Positions 1-11,099 of a stretch of DNA of 64,000 nt are shown piece by piece. Positions within the stretch are counted from its first letter, which is position 1, and each line of letters opens with the position of its first letter. Made by a program: the position numbers and the translations under genes. The notes beneath the pieces were generated by a model, which was given only the letters and a program-made list of their open reading frames with translations, searched no databases and was not told where the DNA came from. The stretch is from Ilex aquifolium (lineage: Eukaryota; Streptophyta; Magnoliopsida; Aquifoliales; Aquifoliaceae): positions 16,393,501 through 16,457,500 of the forward strand of contig OX637401.1 of assembly GCA_951799425.1 (NCBI GenBank). The letters run 5' to 3'.

Positions 1-468
1 AGTTGGAAAACGTGAGTTTATTTTCTAAAACAAAAATCGGAGGTGTTTGGTGTTTTCAAAAGGTTTAAAGCTTTGATTGAAAAACAAAGTGGGTATGAAG
101 TTAAGGCAATTAGATCAGATAGAGGAGGTGAATTCACATCAAATGAATTCAAAATTTTTTGTGAAGAAAATGGAATTCACCATCCTCTAACGGTTCCAAG
201 ATCACCAGAACAAAATGGTGTTGCCAAAAGGAAGAACCGAACTATTCTTGACATGGCTCGGAATATGTTGAAGAGTAAAAAAATGCCCAAGGAGTTTTGG
301 GCGGAAGCTATTGATTGTGTCATCTACTTGTCAAATCGGTGTCCCACTAGAAGTGTTTAAGACAAAACACCACAAGAAGCATGGGCAGGAATCAAACCAA
401 ATGTTTCTCATTTGCTAGTCTTTGGAAGTGTATGCTATGCACATGTCCTTCATAACTAAAAAAGTCCA
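1..468 (+). pseudogene. copia integrase fragment
   Basis: This frame encodes the core and C-terminal part of a retroviral-type integrase, the enzyme that inserts element cDNA into the genome. Visible motifs are RSDRGGEF (second catalytic Asp) and SPEQNGVA (catalytic Glu), followed by the family-typical RCPTRSV and a [13 protein letters not shown] segment. The first catalytic Asp would lie before base 1. The reading frame is broken by TGA at 13-15, where the family has Trp, TAA at 358-360, where Lys is expected, and TAA at about 460, where Gln is likely. The frame ends at the LINE insertion. I judge it from motif order only. Confidence 0.9.
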
Positions 469-469
469 A

Positions 470-933
470 CTGATGTAGGAACTCAGCTAGCTTTAAGTGT
501 CAAAGCATTCCAGCTGAACATGAAGAGATGTCCAGGAAAAGAAGTCTAGCTGCAGCTCCAGCTTAACAGAGACGTGAACAGTGAAAGAAATGATACTGCT
601 GCCTACTGATAATCCAGCTGAAAAAGAAACATAGCTGTATGGGTCCAGCTGAATAAAAAGTGGCATGATGTCCAGCTTTGAAATGAATTGATGAAGTCCA
701 GCTGCAGCTACTATCCACGAGACCAGTCCAGCTGCAGATCCAGATGAACAGTAACGTGAACAGTAAGATAGCTTTTTTAAAAATCCAGCCGAAGCAGCAT
801 CCAGCTGATCCCAGATGTCCATCCAGCTGATCCCAGATGTCCATCCAGCTGCAGCTCCCGCTGAACAGAAACATAAACAGAGGCAGAATTCGGCTGTATA
901 ATTTTGTAATCTTACTCAAGACGCTAATGAACA
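470..933 (-). repeat. CAGCTG-rich 3' segment of LINE-A
   Basis: This 464-base stretch lies between the LINE ORF stop and the copia junction. It contains about ten copies of CCAGCTG or CAGCTGG and a 22-bp unit directly duplicated at 801-822 and 823-844. Overlapping frames here read as low-complexity SWMDIWDQLD-like peptides and are not genes. I read it as the 3' UTR of LINE-A. A separate short repeat inserted at the LINE tail is the alternative. Confidence 0.6.
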
Positions 934-3242
934 CTATCCTCCGACTGATTGAAAGGTCCTTCTCTTCCGTAAAATCTTCATTTGGAGCTGATCCTGTATG
1001 ACTAAACTCCTGCTTTGATATGGCATATCCTGAAAATGAGGATAGATTTGAAATTCTCCTTTTATCACTCCATAATTAGCTAAGCAATCTGCTACTTGAT
1101 TAGCTTCCCTAAAAACATGATTGATTTCAAATTGAAGAGCTGATAACCTAGAGCATATCTCCTTCCAATTCTTCCACATCCTCCATTGAATAACTATTTT
1201 CCCTCTCACCATATCAACCAAAATCATGGAATCAGATTCAATAACGACCTTATAGACCTCCAACCCAAAATCATAAAGCATCTTTAACCCATCTAACAAA
1301 GCCAGAAATTCAGCTTCCATGTTTGAGCAGACACCATAAAAATTGGACCCAGCTAACACCACCTGTCCCCATTGATTCCTCAACACCATCCCTCCTCCCT
1401 AAATTCCCGGATTCCCCTTACAAGCTCCATCCACATTCAATTTTAACTCCCCATCATTAGGCAGAGCCCATCTCACCCATTTCTCCATCAACACAGGCTT
1501 AATATTAACATTAAGGCATTTGAGAGTTTCTTGCTCCTGTAAACTCCCCTTAACTTTCGGCTTAATGATCCTTGCATAATGTCCCAACCATTCCTTCACC
1601 TTCTGTATCACCATATTAGGAGTTATTCTCAACCCCTCATAAATCCTTCTACAACGCTCTTTCCAAAGCTCCCAATAAACAATAGCTGAAGCACTTCTAA
1701 TCAAACCATTCCCCACCGAGTTCCTCTTAAAAGCCAAACATAGTCGCATAAAACGAACAATAGGAGACTCCCCATCAATAAGAACAAAACCCAAAACAGC
1801 AGAAATACCTCCCCATATTCGTTTTGCAAAGGGACAGTCAATAAGAATGTGTCGCAAAGATTCAGAATTTAATAAACATAAAGAGCATCTACTAGGTAGC
1901 ATAATACCTATGCTTTGAACTTTCTCGTATGTAGGCATAATTCTCTTATAAATTTTCCAAAGATTAAGCTGTGAACTAGGAGGGAGACACTGTGTCCATA
2001 TCATAGCAGCAACCTCATCCTTATGACTTCGTATACGTACTCTTTCCCAGGCTGTTTTCAAAGAAAACTCTCCTGAAGAAGTACACTGCCATATTAGTCT
2101 ATCCTTATGTAGAGACAATACAACTCCTGAATTAAAAACCTCCTCATAAATATGCTCCTCAACATCTACTTCCGACATCTCCATACGCCATTGAGAATCA
2201 ACCAATATTTCCGAAATCTTAGGAAAATATGTTGGAACTATTTATGTTTTCGTAATCAAAGGACCTGTACCAGTCCAGTTATCACACCAAAAATCCGTAT
2301 GATCACCCATGCCCACAAGCATCTTAGATGCTTCCACCACATGTCTAAACCAAGGAGCCAATCTATTACAAATTGGAGATCTTGCACCACTGTCTCTGCT
2401 CAACAAATGAGAATTTTTAAGAAATTTTGAAGAAAAAATCTTAGCCCATAATGAATCACCCTTCAGGATATTCCACACTTGTTTTAAACAAAAGGCTTTT
2501 GAAACATCCTCAAAGCTACGAATTCCCAATCCCCCTTCATCACAAGGAAGCATTAATTTCTGAATAGAACACCAATGTCGTTTCCTTCTTTTTTCTTTGT
2601 CTGCCCAAAAAAAAGCCGCAATTATTGATTGAAGCTTAAGAATCAATCCTTTAGGCACCTTCATATTAGCAAGAAGATGAATTGGAATAGCAGATAAAAC
2701 CGATTTAATCAACACAACTCTACCTATATTCGACAACATCTGAGAATACCACCCTTCTAATTTCCTTCGAAACTTAATAATGACCTCCTCAAAATAAATC
2801 AGTCTGGTGTGTCCCTTGATTAATGGACAACCCAGATACTGAATGGGCGCTTTCCTGATGGGAATTTGTGTAATAGCTGAAAGCATACGTCGCTTAGCAA
2901 TAGAAGCCTTCGCAGAAACATACATTCCACTTTTCTGCCTGTTCACCTTTTGCCCAGAAGAACTCTCGTACTCTCCAATAAACTTCATTAAATTAATCAT
3001 AGATCTCTTATCCCCTCTCAGGAACAATAACGTATCATCCACAAACAGAAGATGACTTACTGGAATCATACCCCTGCCTGCATGAAAATAACTTACTAAT
3101 TTGTGATGGAAAATTGCTTTTAAACCTCTACTAAGAACCTCTTCCGCAATTATAAACAAACTAGGAGAGATAGGATCCCCTTGTCTGAGTCCTCTAGATG
3201 TAGGGAAAAAACCATACCGTTGACCATTTATAGCCGGATGAG
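934..3242 (-). pseudogene. LINE-A ORF2: RT, zf-RVT, RNase H
   Basis: This is one reading frame with only two in-frame stops, at about 2242 (TAA) and 1399 (TAG). In order it shows the end of the reverse transcriptase with RGLRQGDP and the active-site variant LLFVDDTLLF, a zinc-binding RT-associated region (CSLCLLNSESLRHILIDCPF) and a C-terminal RNase H. The RNase H keeps its catalytic set: Asp in LNVDGACKGNPG, Glu in MEAEFLALLDG, Asp in VIESDSM and a terminal HVFREANQVAD motif. An RNase H domain at the end of ORF2 is known for one group of plant L1 elements. The protein would nick target DNA, copy the element RNA and degrade the template. It is non-functional here because the endonuclease and most of the RT are missing. 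Confidence 0.92.
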
Positions 3243-5110
3243 AAATGGACCAAACTAGATGACAAGAGTGAAAAGTTTGTCTTCATTAGCTATGATTCAA
3301 GAAGAAAATGTTACAAGCTTTACAACTCAAGCAATGACAAGATAATCATTAATAGAGATTTTGAGTTTGATGAAGAAGATGAATGAGATTGGAACACTCC
3401 ACAAGAAGACTATGATTTTTTCCCATTCTTTGAAGAAGAGGAGGAGCCCAATGAGATCATGGAGCTGCCCATTTATTCTCCTCCACCATCGCCACCATCA
3501 CCCACCAATGTGCAAACATCTCCATCATCATCCAAAACAAGTTCAAGTGAAAGGCCACCTCGCATGAGGAGTCTTCGAGATATCTATGAAGAAACTGAAG
3601 TGGTAACTCAAATATTTAGTGGTAACTCAAGAAGTGGAGGAGTGCCATGAATGAAGAAATTGAAGCTATTGAAAGAAATAGAACATGAGAACTTGCCACA
3701 CTCCCTAGAGGACAAAAGGCCATTAGAGTGAAGTGGGTGTACAAGAAAAAAAAAATGTCAAAGGTGAAGTGGAGAGGTACAAAGCAAGGTTGGTTGCAAA
3801 AGGCTATAGTCAAAGACTGGACATTGACTATGATGAGGTATTTGCACCCGTTGCTCGTTTGGAAACAATTAGATTGATTATATTTTTAGCCGCTCTAAAT
3901 GATTGGAAAATTCATCAAATGGATGTAAAGTCCGCTTTTTTGAATGGCTTTCTTGATGAAGAGGTGTATGTTGAATAACCCTTGGGTTATGTTGTGAAAG
4001 GACAAGGAAAGAAAGTCTTGAAATTAAAAAAGGCTTTGTATGGTTTGCAGCAAGCACCAAGGGCTTGGAATAGTAGACTTGACAAGTACTTTCAAGCAAA
4101 CAATTTCACCAAATGTCCCCATGAACATGCTCTTTATGCAAAGGTGAATGATAATGGTGATATACTCTATGCTTGTTTGTATGTGGATGACTTGATCTTT
4201 ACAGGAAATTGTCCAAGAATTTTTGAAGATTTCAAGATAGCAATGGCTAAAGAATTTGAGATGACAGACATTGGGCTTATGTCATACTACCTTGGCATTG
4301 AAGTGAAGCAAATGAAGAAAGGTATTTTCATCTCTCAAGAAGGTTATGCTAAAGCAATTTTGGCAAAATTCAAGATGCAAGATTGTAAGTTGGTATGCAC
4401 ACCCGTTGAATGTGGTGTAAAATTGTCAAAATATGAAGATGGAGAGCATGTGAATTCCACCCATTTCAAGAGCCTAGTGGGAAGCTTGAGGTACTTAACA
4501 TGCACAAGGCCGGATATTCTTTTTGATATTGGTCTTGTATGTCGCTATATGGAAACTCCTACTATGACCAATTTGAACGCGGCGAAAAGAATTCTTAGAT
4601 ACATTAAAGGTACACTTGATTATGGATTGTTATATTCTTGTTCTAACAATTCCAAGCTTACGGGTTATTGTGATAGTGATTGGGTCGGAGATATGGATGA
4701 TAGAAAAAGTACTACCGGGTATGTTTTCTTCATGGGAGATATCGCATTTGCTTGGAGTTCAAAGAAGCAACCCATTGTGACTCTTTCGACTTGTGAAGCC
4801 GAGTATGTGGCGGCTTTGGCTTAGAAATTTGTTGAAGGAGCTTCATTTGCCTCAAGAAGAATCGACGGAGATCTTCATCGACAACAAATCGGCACTAGCG
4901 TTGGCAAAAAATTCGGTGTTTCATGATCGTAGTAAACATATTGACACAAGGTTCCATTTCATTAGAGAGTATGTTACCAAGAAAGAGGTGAAACTCAAGT
5001 TTGTGAAGTCTCAATATCAAATTGTTGATATTTTCACTAAGCCCCTCAAAGAGGATGTTTTTTGCAAATTGAGAAGTTTGCTTAGAGTTGAGAAGAAAAA
5101 TCATGTTTAA
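3243..5110 (+). pseudogene. copia reverse transcriptase-RNase H
   Basis: The polyprotein resumes after LINE-A with the linker typical of copia elements, then reverse transcriptase ([15 protein letters not shown], active site CLYVDDLIF near 4175-4200, then MSYYLGIEVKQ) and RNase H (YCDSDWVGD, STCEAEYVAA, DNKSALALAKN, HIDTRFHFIRE). Damage includes a frameshift with missing linker sequence near 3620, TGA near 3688, an A-run frameshift near 3750, TAA at 3976-3978 where CAA (Gln) is expected, and a small deletion near 4814 that removes about eight residues and shifts the frame. The motifs themselves are well kept, so the element died fairly recently compared with others in the window. Confidence 0.95.
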
Positions 5111-5117
5111 GGGGGGG
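5109..5117 (+). other. polypurine tract
   Basis: AAGGGGGGG directly precedes the LTR, right after the last copia codons. It is the expected plus-strand primer site for LTR retrotransposon cDNA synthesis. Confidence 0.85.
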
Positions 5118-5457
5118 TGTTGGAAAAATAATAATAAACATGACTTTTCATGTTCGATGAGTTATTTTTATGCATTTAGTTTTTTATATTAGTGGGTCAT
5201 CAATATGGTATTAGTGGGGGACAAAGTAATTGTGGTATTTTAATTCTCCAAGTAATGGAGGAGTGGAGTCTTTATTATTTTTATTATTGCATTATGTAGT
5301 GGAGTTATTTTGTATGTCATTTGTTATATATGAAAGTCTATATATATCATATGTAATACATCCATTTGAATATGAGTGAATAGAAATAATTCTTCCTATC
5401 TTCAATAGTCTCTTTCATTATTTTTGTGAGTGTGTGATAGTCCTCTAGATTCCAACA
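5118..5457 (+). repeat. copia 3' LTR, 340 bp
   Basis: It starts TGTTGGAA immediately after the polypurine tract and ends TTCCAACA, a perfect 8-bp terminal inverted repeat with TG...CA ends. The interior is AT-rich and has TATA-like stretches near 5335-5350. The five bases after it (ACATA) would be one copy of the target duplication. The partner is outside the window. Confidence 0.93.
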
Positions 5458-6522
5458 ACATAAAATGGGGAGAAGAAACATGCAGTTTTACTAGCTAGGA
5501 CGGAGATAATTTTTTTTTTAAGAGAGGACGATTAGCATTGTAAGAGCAAATTTTATTTAATGGAATGTTTATTTCAAAAAAAAACTCTAAGTATTGTTTT
5601 AGCCATTGTGGCAATTGTTTTCCTTCTAAGCATCAAACCATACCAAGCCTACAGATTGCTAGATGGAGAAGAAAGAGACTAGTTGAAAAGCAAAAATCTC
5701 GTGGTATAGTCTCTGCAGTCTGGAGGATCAAATGGGTGCAGCTATATCCCCAAGCTTGGTACTCCTTGCCATCTCAATAATAAGAACTTTGCGCTTCATG
5801 TCACGTCTCCTCCTCCTCCTCCTACATACCCACACCTCATGGTTCCAAGTGGGGGAGCCACCGGTCGTAAATGAAGGCCGAGAGTGACCCTTAGCAACAC
5901 CACAACACTTCAAAAGTTAGAACATTAAATGTAACTTGTCACTTGAAAAAAAGCATACCAAACTTTTTTTTTTTAATTTACATATTTTTATACTTAATTT
6001 GTGTGTATTGCATATATTAGGATGACAGATTGACAAAAAGAGAATAAGAGGATGCTCTCTTTGTAATTTGTATACTCATTAAGGACAAATATTAAGCTTA
6101 AAGTGAACAGTAAGTCTTTGCTCATATTGCTGCTTACAAATATTATTTTTGTGTTATTTGGTGACTAAACAAGATAAATTTTTCATTGTTGATAAATTAA
6201 AAAGTTTTCATTTGTGACAAGGCTGCCATTGGGATGCTGGTTATTCTAAAAAAAAAAATTAAGGATCATTTTAAAAATAATGGTAATTACCTTGAGATGC
6301 AGGAATAAGTACTAGATGATCAGTAGACATAGAACATTAGAAAGCATTGTTTACACCCATTTCGGCCTGGTGAATCAGCAAAAGAGTTGATAATATGCAC
6401 ATTAAGTTCATAATCTGCAGATATATATATATATATATCTGTGTGTGTGTGTGTGCACCAAAAACTGTGAAAAATGGTCATACATGATCAACTGTGAAAA
6501 AAATTCTACTTCTAATTTCAAA
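5458..6522. other. intergenic, no gene
   Basis: AT-rich sequence without a supported gene. A 51-codon hydrophobic frame from the ATG at about 5732 and a CTC triplet run near 5808-5823 match nothing I recognise. It may be a degraded gene scrap. Confidence 0.6.
6421..6455. repeat. (AT)9 / (GT)8 compound microsatellite
   Basis: An alternating AT run at 6421-6438 is followed after CT by an alternating GT run to 6455. Confidence 0.95.
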
Positions 6523-6686
6523 GAGCAATGCTATGTAACCCAAATCTGTAACCCAAATTTGCATCCCAAATGAAAGAGGATCATTGGATCAGTGGGTTCC
6601 ATTTAAAAAAGTTGATGGGACCAACTCATCCAACAACCCCCTTCATTTGGGATGCAAATTTGGGTTACAAATTTGGGATACATAGT
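6523..6686. mobile_element. MITE, AATGCTAT family, copy 1
   Basis: About 48-bp inverted repeats begin GAGCAATGCTATG on the left. They match the reverse complement of the right end, which runs through TTTGGGATGCAAATTTGGG. The element is flanked by ATTTCAAA at 6515-6522 and 6687-6694. There is no coding capacity. The interior has an ATTGGATCAGTGGGTTCC segment also seen in other copies in the window. Target length and shape point to a Mutator-derived non-autonomous element. Confidence 0.75.
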
Positions 6687-6839
6687 ATTTCAAATCCTTA
6701 CTTTGAAGCTGATCATATCTCAAATCAAGGTCAGAATATTTGGTCAGCAAATATAACTTTAGAACCAAACAACAACTAAAATAAAATCTGATGATGGTGC
6801 ATGAAAATAGTGAGTGAGAGTGTTTTGTGTATAGGACAA

Positions 6840-7330
6840 AGATAAGAGTGTGAGTGGTTCACCAAACTGAATAGTTAAGCTAGTCCATTGTCAATAGAAT
6901 CTCTTGCTCCGGTGTTCGTTGTATTGCTTTGAAGAGGCAGAAGAGAGTAATTACAGAGAGTGAGGATCAATCCCATTACCGTAGTGCATCCCCTTCTATT
7001 TATATAAGGTTGATTTTTGTTTTCTTCCTTGAGGGTGTGGCCCCATCGATCTGTTATAATCATTGAGGAATATTTGGTCGTTAGAGACATTCATATCTGC
7101 AGGACATGTGGGCTTTTAGAAGCACTGAGATGGCATACTTGAGGCAGTATCTTGCTACCCAAGATAGGGTTTTTTGTCGAGCTCTTCCTCTTCTCCTAAT
7201 AGCTAGGTGCGAGTTGGCTTCATGGATGCTGAACTGCTCTGATATCGCTTGGTGATTTGGAATGGGTTAGTTCACAATAGATGGTCCAAGTCGAGTCCAT
7301 GTAGCTTAGGTTCATTTCGATGGATCTTAG
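6840..7330 (-). repeat. LTR-like repeat, copy 1
   Basis: This stretch is paralogous to 11100-11435 plus 12612-12650. On the minus strand it has a TATATAAATAG promoter-like box (plus strand near 6999-7010) followed by a CTCTCTGTAATTACTC segment and an ACACCGGAGC motif, an order typical of plant gypsy-type LTRs. No primer binding site or coding sequence adjoins it, so I call it a fragment. Ends are approximate. Confidence 0.5.
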
Positions 7331-7799
7331 TGAAATGGGCTCAAGCATAATTTATACTATCATCAAAATTGAATTTTCGTACTCTTTCCTTATTAGTTTC
7401 ATATGTGTCACAAAGTGAAACCACCATTTAGATTGTGGTCATTACTATTACTTTAATAGAGGACAATTTTGTATTATTTATGATCACACTCATAGATTTG
7501 TCAGCTTACATTAAGACTCAGACAAAGTTAATGACTCACACGGGATAGTCCGAAAGCTGGACAATCTGTTGGGCCAGATCTTGGCCCAACCCACTACAAG
7601 GAGGACCATAATTAAGGCTATGCGCCTTTTTTTTCCGGGTAGGTGCATTAGCCTGGCAAAATACAAAGTTTTTCACTTGATTTTGAATTATTTAGGGAAA
7701 AATAGAAGTCGGTATACAAATATAGACTTATTTGAGTAAAAAGATACTAATGAAAATTTATTGGGCATAAGTGCATTTTGATGGATAAAGACCAAAAAC
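7331..7799. other. intergenic, nothing recognised
   Basis: No supported ORF, RNA gene or repeat boundary seen. Confidence 0.6.
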
Positions 7800-8590
7800 T
7801 CATTCTACAAGAGTAACTCTTGCAACAACCGATTCTTAGAAACAATTATTTCACAACCCCTCTATATTTTTTCCCTCTCTCTCCCCCCTATGTTATCTCA
7901 CTGTTACTCTCTCTCTTTATTTTATCTCACTTTCTCATTGATAATTTATTTTATTTTTAAATATGTAAAGATTTGATTTGATAATTTTTGTTTGAAATTA
8001 TAAATTTTTTAATTTTTTGTGATACACCTTATTGGTGTATCTTTTTGATGTATTTCTTTAGTGTATCACTTTCTTGTATCAATTTTATGCATCAATTAGG
8101 GGTATTATTTTAGTGTTTCTATTTTGGTGCATCTGTTTGATGTATCCTATTTCGTGTATCACTTTCTTGTATCAATTTTGTGCATCAATTAGGTGTATTA
8201 TTTTAGTGTTTCTCTTTGGATTTCACTTGTATCTCTTTGGTGCATCTATTAGGTGTATCTCTTTGGTACATTTATTAGGTGTGTCTCTTTGGTACATCTA
8301 TTAGGTGTATCTATTTGTTGTATCTCTTTGTAATCACTGTGTGCAGTGAATAACCGGTGAGAAAACAACATTCGGAACCGAATCAGAAAGTCAAGTTTGG
8401 AACCGTATCATAATTCCTTCAACTTGTTTGGAACCAAATCAGAAAGTCCACAACTAGAGAATATAGGAAATAGCAACGATTGAAAAATATACTATGAATT
8501 GATTTAAGAATAAATATTCAAAATTCAAATGAATAAAAAAATTAAATCAAATCTTTACATATTTGAAAATAAAATAAATTATCAATAGGT
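7800..8590. repeat. CT-rich repeat with minisatellite
   Basis: A CT-rich block at 7865-7990 ends in a TATGTAAAGATTTGATTT segment. A degenerate minisatellite follows at about 8030-8335, with units resembling GTATCTCTTTGGTGCATC and a spacing of about 25-30 bases, and then an inverted copy of the CT-rich segment at 8540-8640. The open frame across the minisatellite at 8074-8304 is a by-product of the repeat, not a gene. Related CT-rich copies lie at 8870-9085 (inverted) and 17340-17735. Confidence 0.6.
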
Positions 8591-8652
8591 GGGGGGAGAG
8601 AGAGAGAGAGAGAAAGGGAACATAAGGACATGAGTAAATATTGAATGCAACG

Positions 8653-8857
8653 GTGATACCATATCAACAATGCTAACGTGGTATCATCAATCAATAATAA
8701 AATACCAAGTGGGAAGGTGAACCCCACTTGGGTAGTTATTTGCTTACATGGAGGAAGAGTGGGTGGATTGGTTATTAATTTTAGTGGGACCTATTAGCTT
8801 ATTTATTTTGTTATTATTGGTTAGTGATACCACGTCAGCATTATCACGTGCTATCAC
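8653..8857. mobile_element. hairpin MITE candidate
   Basis: Arms of about 50 bases are inverted. The left begins GTGATACCATATC and contains AATGCTAACGTGGTATCA. The right is its near reverse complement, ending GTGCTATCAC. No clean target duplication was found, so the class is unassigned. Confidence 0.5.
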
Positions 8858-8869
8858 ATTTGTGATGAA

Positions 8870-9085
8870 TATTTTTTCTGAGAGAGAGTAATGGTGAGAG
8901 AAATTAGGGAGAGTAAGAGAGAGGAGGGTGAGGGAGAAAGAGTAACAGAGACAGAGGGAGAGGGAGAGAGAGACAGAGAGAAAATAGGCAGAGGGATAGT
9001 GAAAGAATAAATATTCAAAAATTAAATGAATGATAAATTCAAATCAAATTTTTACATATTTGAAAAGAAGTAAATTGTCAATTAG
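8870..9085 (-). repeat. GA-rich repeat, inverted family copy
   Basis: A run of GAGAGAG-type sequence is followed by a segment like the reverse complement of TATGTAAAGATTTGATTT, the same family as 7865-7990 and 17340-17560. Confidence 0.55.
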
Positions 9086-10186
9086 TTACGCATTATTTAA
9101 GGAATGATAATTAGGCAATACAGAAAAAATATAATCTGAATTGTGTACCTAATAACAGAAAATTTATATATAAGTGAACTTAATAGAGTAAAAATCTTAT
9201 CAGTGAACTTTCTTTTAAATAAGTCTTAACAAAATATACCCACACAATTTTCTCAATTATTTATGCCAATACCATTTAGGTTATTTAAAGTTCTGGGGCT
9301 GAAAACTTCAGCTTTTGTTGGATTCAGAAGAAAAGAAGTTTGGTCTATTTGGACTTGGGTTTATTGGACGATTTTTTCATCAGTTTATTAGGCCAGAAAC
9401 ATTCCAAATGATTTCAAGAATTTTAGTTCAGTCAAATAGTGTTCTTTTTTGTCCAACGTTTGACTTTAAAACCTCAACTTAAAATTTTACAATTTTGTAA
9501 AAGTCTATATTCAATATAATTATCAAATTCAAAACTCGATTATGGCTCACTAGAGGGCAATTAGGGTCAGTCATATGGCCAAGTTATGGGTTGCTCAATC
9601 TTTGGATGAACTGGCCCGTCTAACACACACAAAGAGAAAAAAGAACCTATAGCTTTTGGTTGGGTTTAGGCGACTAGTGCAGTCCTAATTTTTATTTTTA
9701 TTTTATTTTATTTAGTTAGATTCCCATAGAATTGAGAAGTTAAATCTCCACATGGGGGTTTTACCAACAAGATGGCTCTCTAGACAAGCAATGAAGGACC
9801 ATATTAAAAATTTATTTTGTCCATATTTAGCTATTACGTGACAATTTTATGATAAAAAAATCGTTAGTAATCTGGGCGTTGGCTGCTTGAAGGACCATAT
9901 AGAAACATATTCAATACTTCAATGACCAAAATGATGTAATTGAAATATTATGGATCAAAATGATGCAATTGAAATATTGGGGACCAAAATGAAACAAACT
10001 CCATACTTTTGAGGACCTTTAGTGCAATTAAACTCACAAAAATATGAATCAAGTTGAGTTCTTAGTTCATAAAGGCCCATAAGTAATTGGTTTTGTTCAC
10101 AAAGAAACATATTCGAATTTTTTATTTCAGGTTCATGGATTAAGAGCATCTCTAAGGGTGCTCTTCAAAATAACTAGTTAACTTAT
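9086..10186. other. intergenic with small dispersed repeats
   Basis: No gene seen. Short near-tandem units (ATGATGTAATTGAAATATT type) lie at about 9930-9990. The segment 10036-10147 has a clear second copy at about 52650-52760, sharing AATCAAGTTGA and GGCCCATAA around an ATTGGTTTTGTTCA core. Confidence 0.55.
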
Positions 10187-11085
10187 AAAAAGAATGGCAC
10201 TCAGACCTCTTAAAGTTTGTCACTTAATCACTCAGACCTCCTAAAGTTTGTTACTTAATCACTCATATCCCCTGACATTTAAAATATTACATACAGACCC
10301 CTGAGATTTGTACGCGTGTAACACTTAGACCCCTACTGTTAATGTCCGTTAGTATATCCATTAGTAAATTACACTCAGACCCCCTAAAGTTTGTAAACGT
10401 GTAATAGTTAGTCCCCCAAATTTAAAATGTTATACTTAGACTAAAAGATACTCCAATCAAAGATAAAATATTAAATATTTTAAATTTTACAACCAAAATT
10501 CATGTTCTATTATGACATTTATTCAAATAAAATCAAAAATAAAAATATATTTTTTTCTGAAAAAATCATAATTAGTATATAATTATACTATCTATTGGAA
10601 TTTAATTTCATCGTTTAAACGATCAAATTGAACTACCAAATTACCGCAATTAAAGTTAAAAGTGTCCATTACAATTTGACCACTTGTTTGATTTTTTAGT
10701 TTTATTCCAATAGATAGTATATTTGTATATTAATTATGATTTTTTAAGAAGAAATTAGATTTTTATTTTTGATTTTATTTCAATAAATGACATAATAGAA
10801 TGAATTTTGGTTGTAAAATTTAAAATATTTAATATTCTATATTTAATTAGAGTATTTTTGTCCTAAGTATAACATTTTAAACTTGAGGAGTTTAAGTATT
10901 ATACGCTTACAAACTTCAGAGGATTTGGGTGTAATTTACTAACGGGTATACTAAGGGACATTTGACGGTAGGGGTGTAAGTGTTATGCACGTAGAAACCT
11001 TAGGAGGTCTATATATAATATTTCAAATGTCAGAGGGTCTAAATGATTATGTGACAAACCTCAGGGAGTCTAAGTGTAATTCTTC
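10187..11085. mobile_element. fold-back element, 0.9 kb
   Basis: Two arms of roughly 400 bases, about 10187-10640 and 10680-11085, are inverted copies of each other down to internal blocks such as CTATCTATTGGAAT. Each arm contains several sub-repeats of a CACTCAGACCCCC...AAAGTTTGT type. The flanks TTAACTTAT (10178-10186) and CTAACCTAT (11086-11094) match at 7 of 9 bases, consistent with an aged 9-bp Mutator-type duplication. No protein is encoded. Confidence 0.7.
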
Positions 11086-11099
11086 CTAACCTATTTTGT

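Larger units (their letters stand above)
470..3242 (-). mobile_element. LINE-A, 5'-truncated L1-type, nested in copia
   Basis: A non-LTR retrotransposon read on the minus strand starts abruptly inside the reverse transcriptase domain at about 3242, ends its ORF at 934 and is followed by a CAGCTG-rich 3' segment. Truncation of the 5' end is normal for target-primed reverse transcription. The copia sequence on both sides can be joined across it. A short A-rich direct repeat is plausible (CTAAAAAAG near 460-469 and GAGAAATGG near 3240-3249) but imperfect. No clear poly(A) tail is seen at the 3' end, which is odd. Exact ends are good to about 10 bases. Confidence 0.88.
1..5457 (+). mobile_element. 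Ty1/copia retrotransposon, 3' part
   Basis: The order integrase, reverse transcriptase, RNase H, polypurine tract and LTR on one strand identifies a Ty1/copia (Pseudoviridae-type) element. Its 5' LTR, gag, protease and integrase N-terminus lie left of the window. A LINE in the opposite orientation splits it at about 469/3243, between the integrase C-terminal part and the variable linker before the reverse transcriptase. Copia coding sequence resumes after the LINE at the expected point (a KLDDKSEK-like motif near 3255). Several in-frame stops, a frameshifting A-run near 3750 and small deletions near 3620 and 4814 show it is dead. The target duplication cannot be checked because the left end is missing. 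Confidence 0.9.

Noticed and set aside
493-934. Minus-strand ORFs next to LINE-A
   Set aside because: They overlap in two frames across the CAGCTG-rich 3' segment and read as low-complexity repeats.
5732-5887. 51-codon hydrophobic ORF
   Set aside because: No recognisable family, includes a CTC triplet run, and lies in an intergenic stretch. Noted but not called.
8074-8304. Hydrophobic small protein
   Set aside because: Lies wholly in a degenerate minisatellite. Codon pattern follows the repeat.
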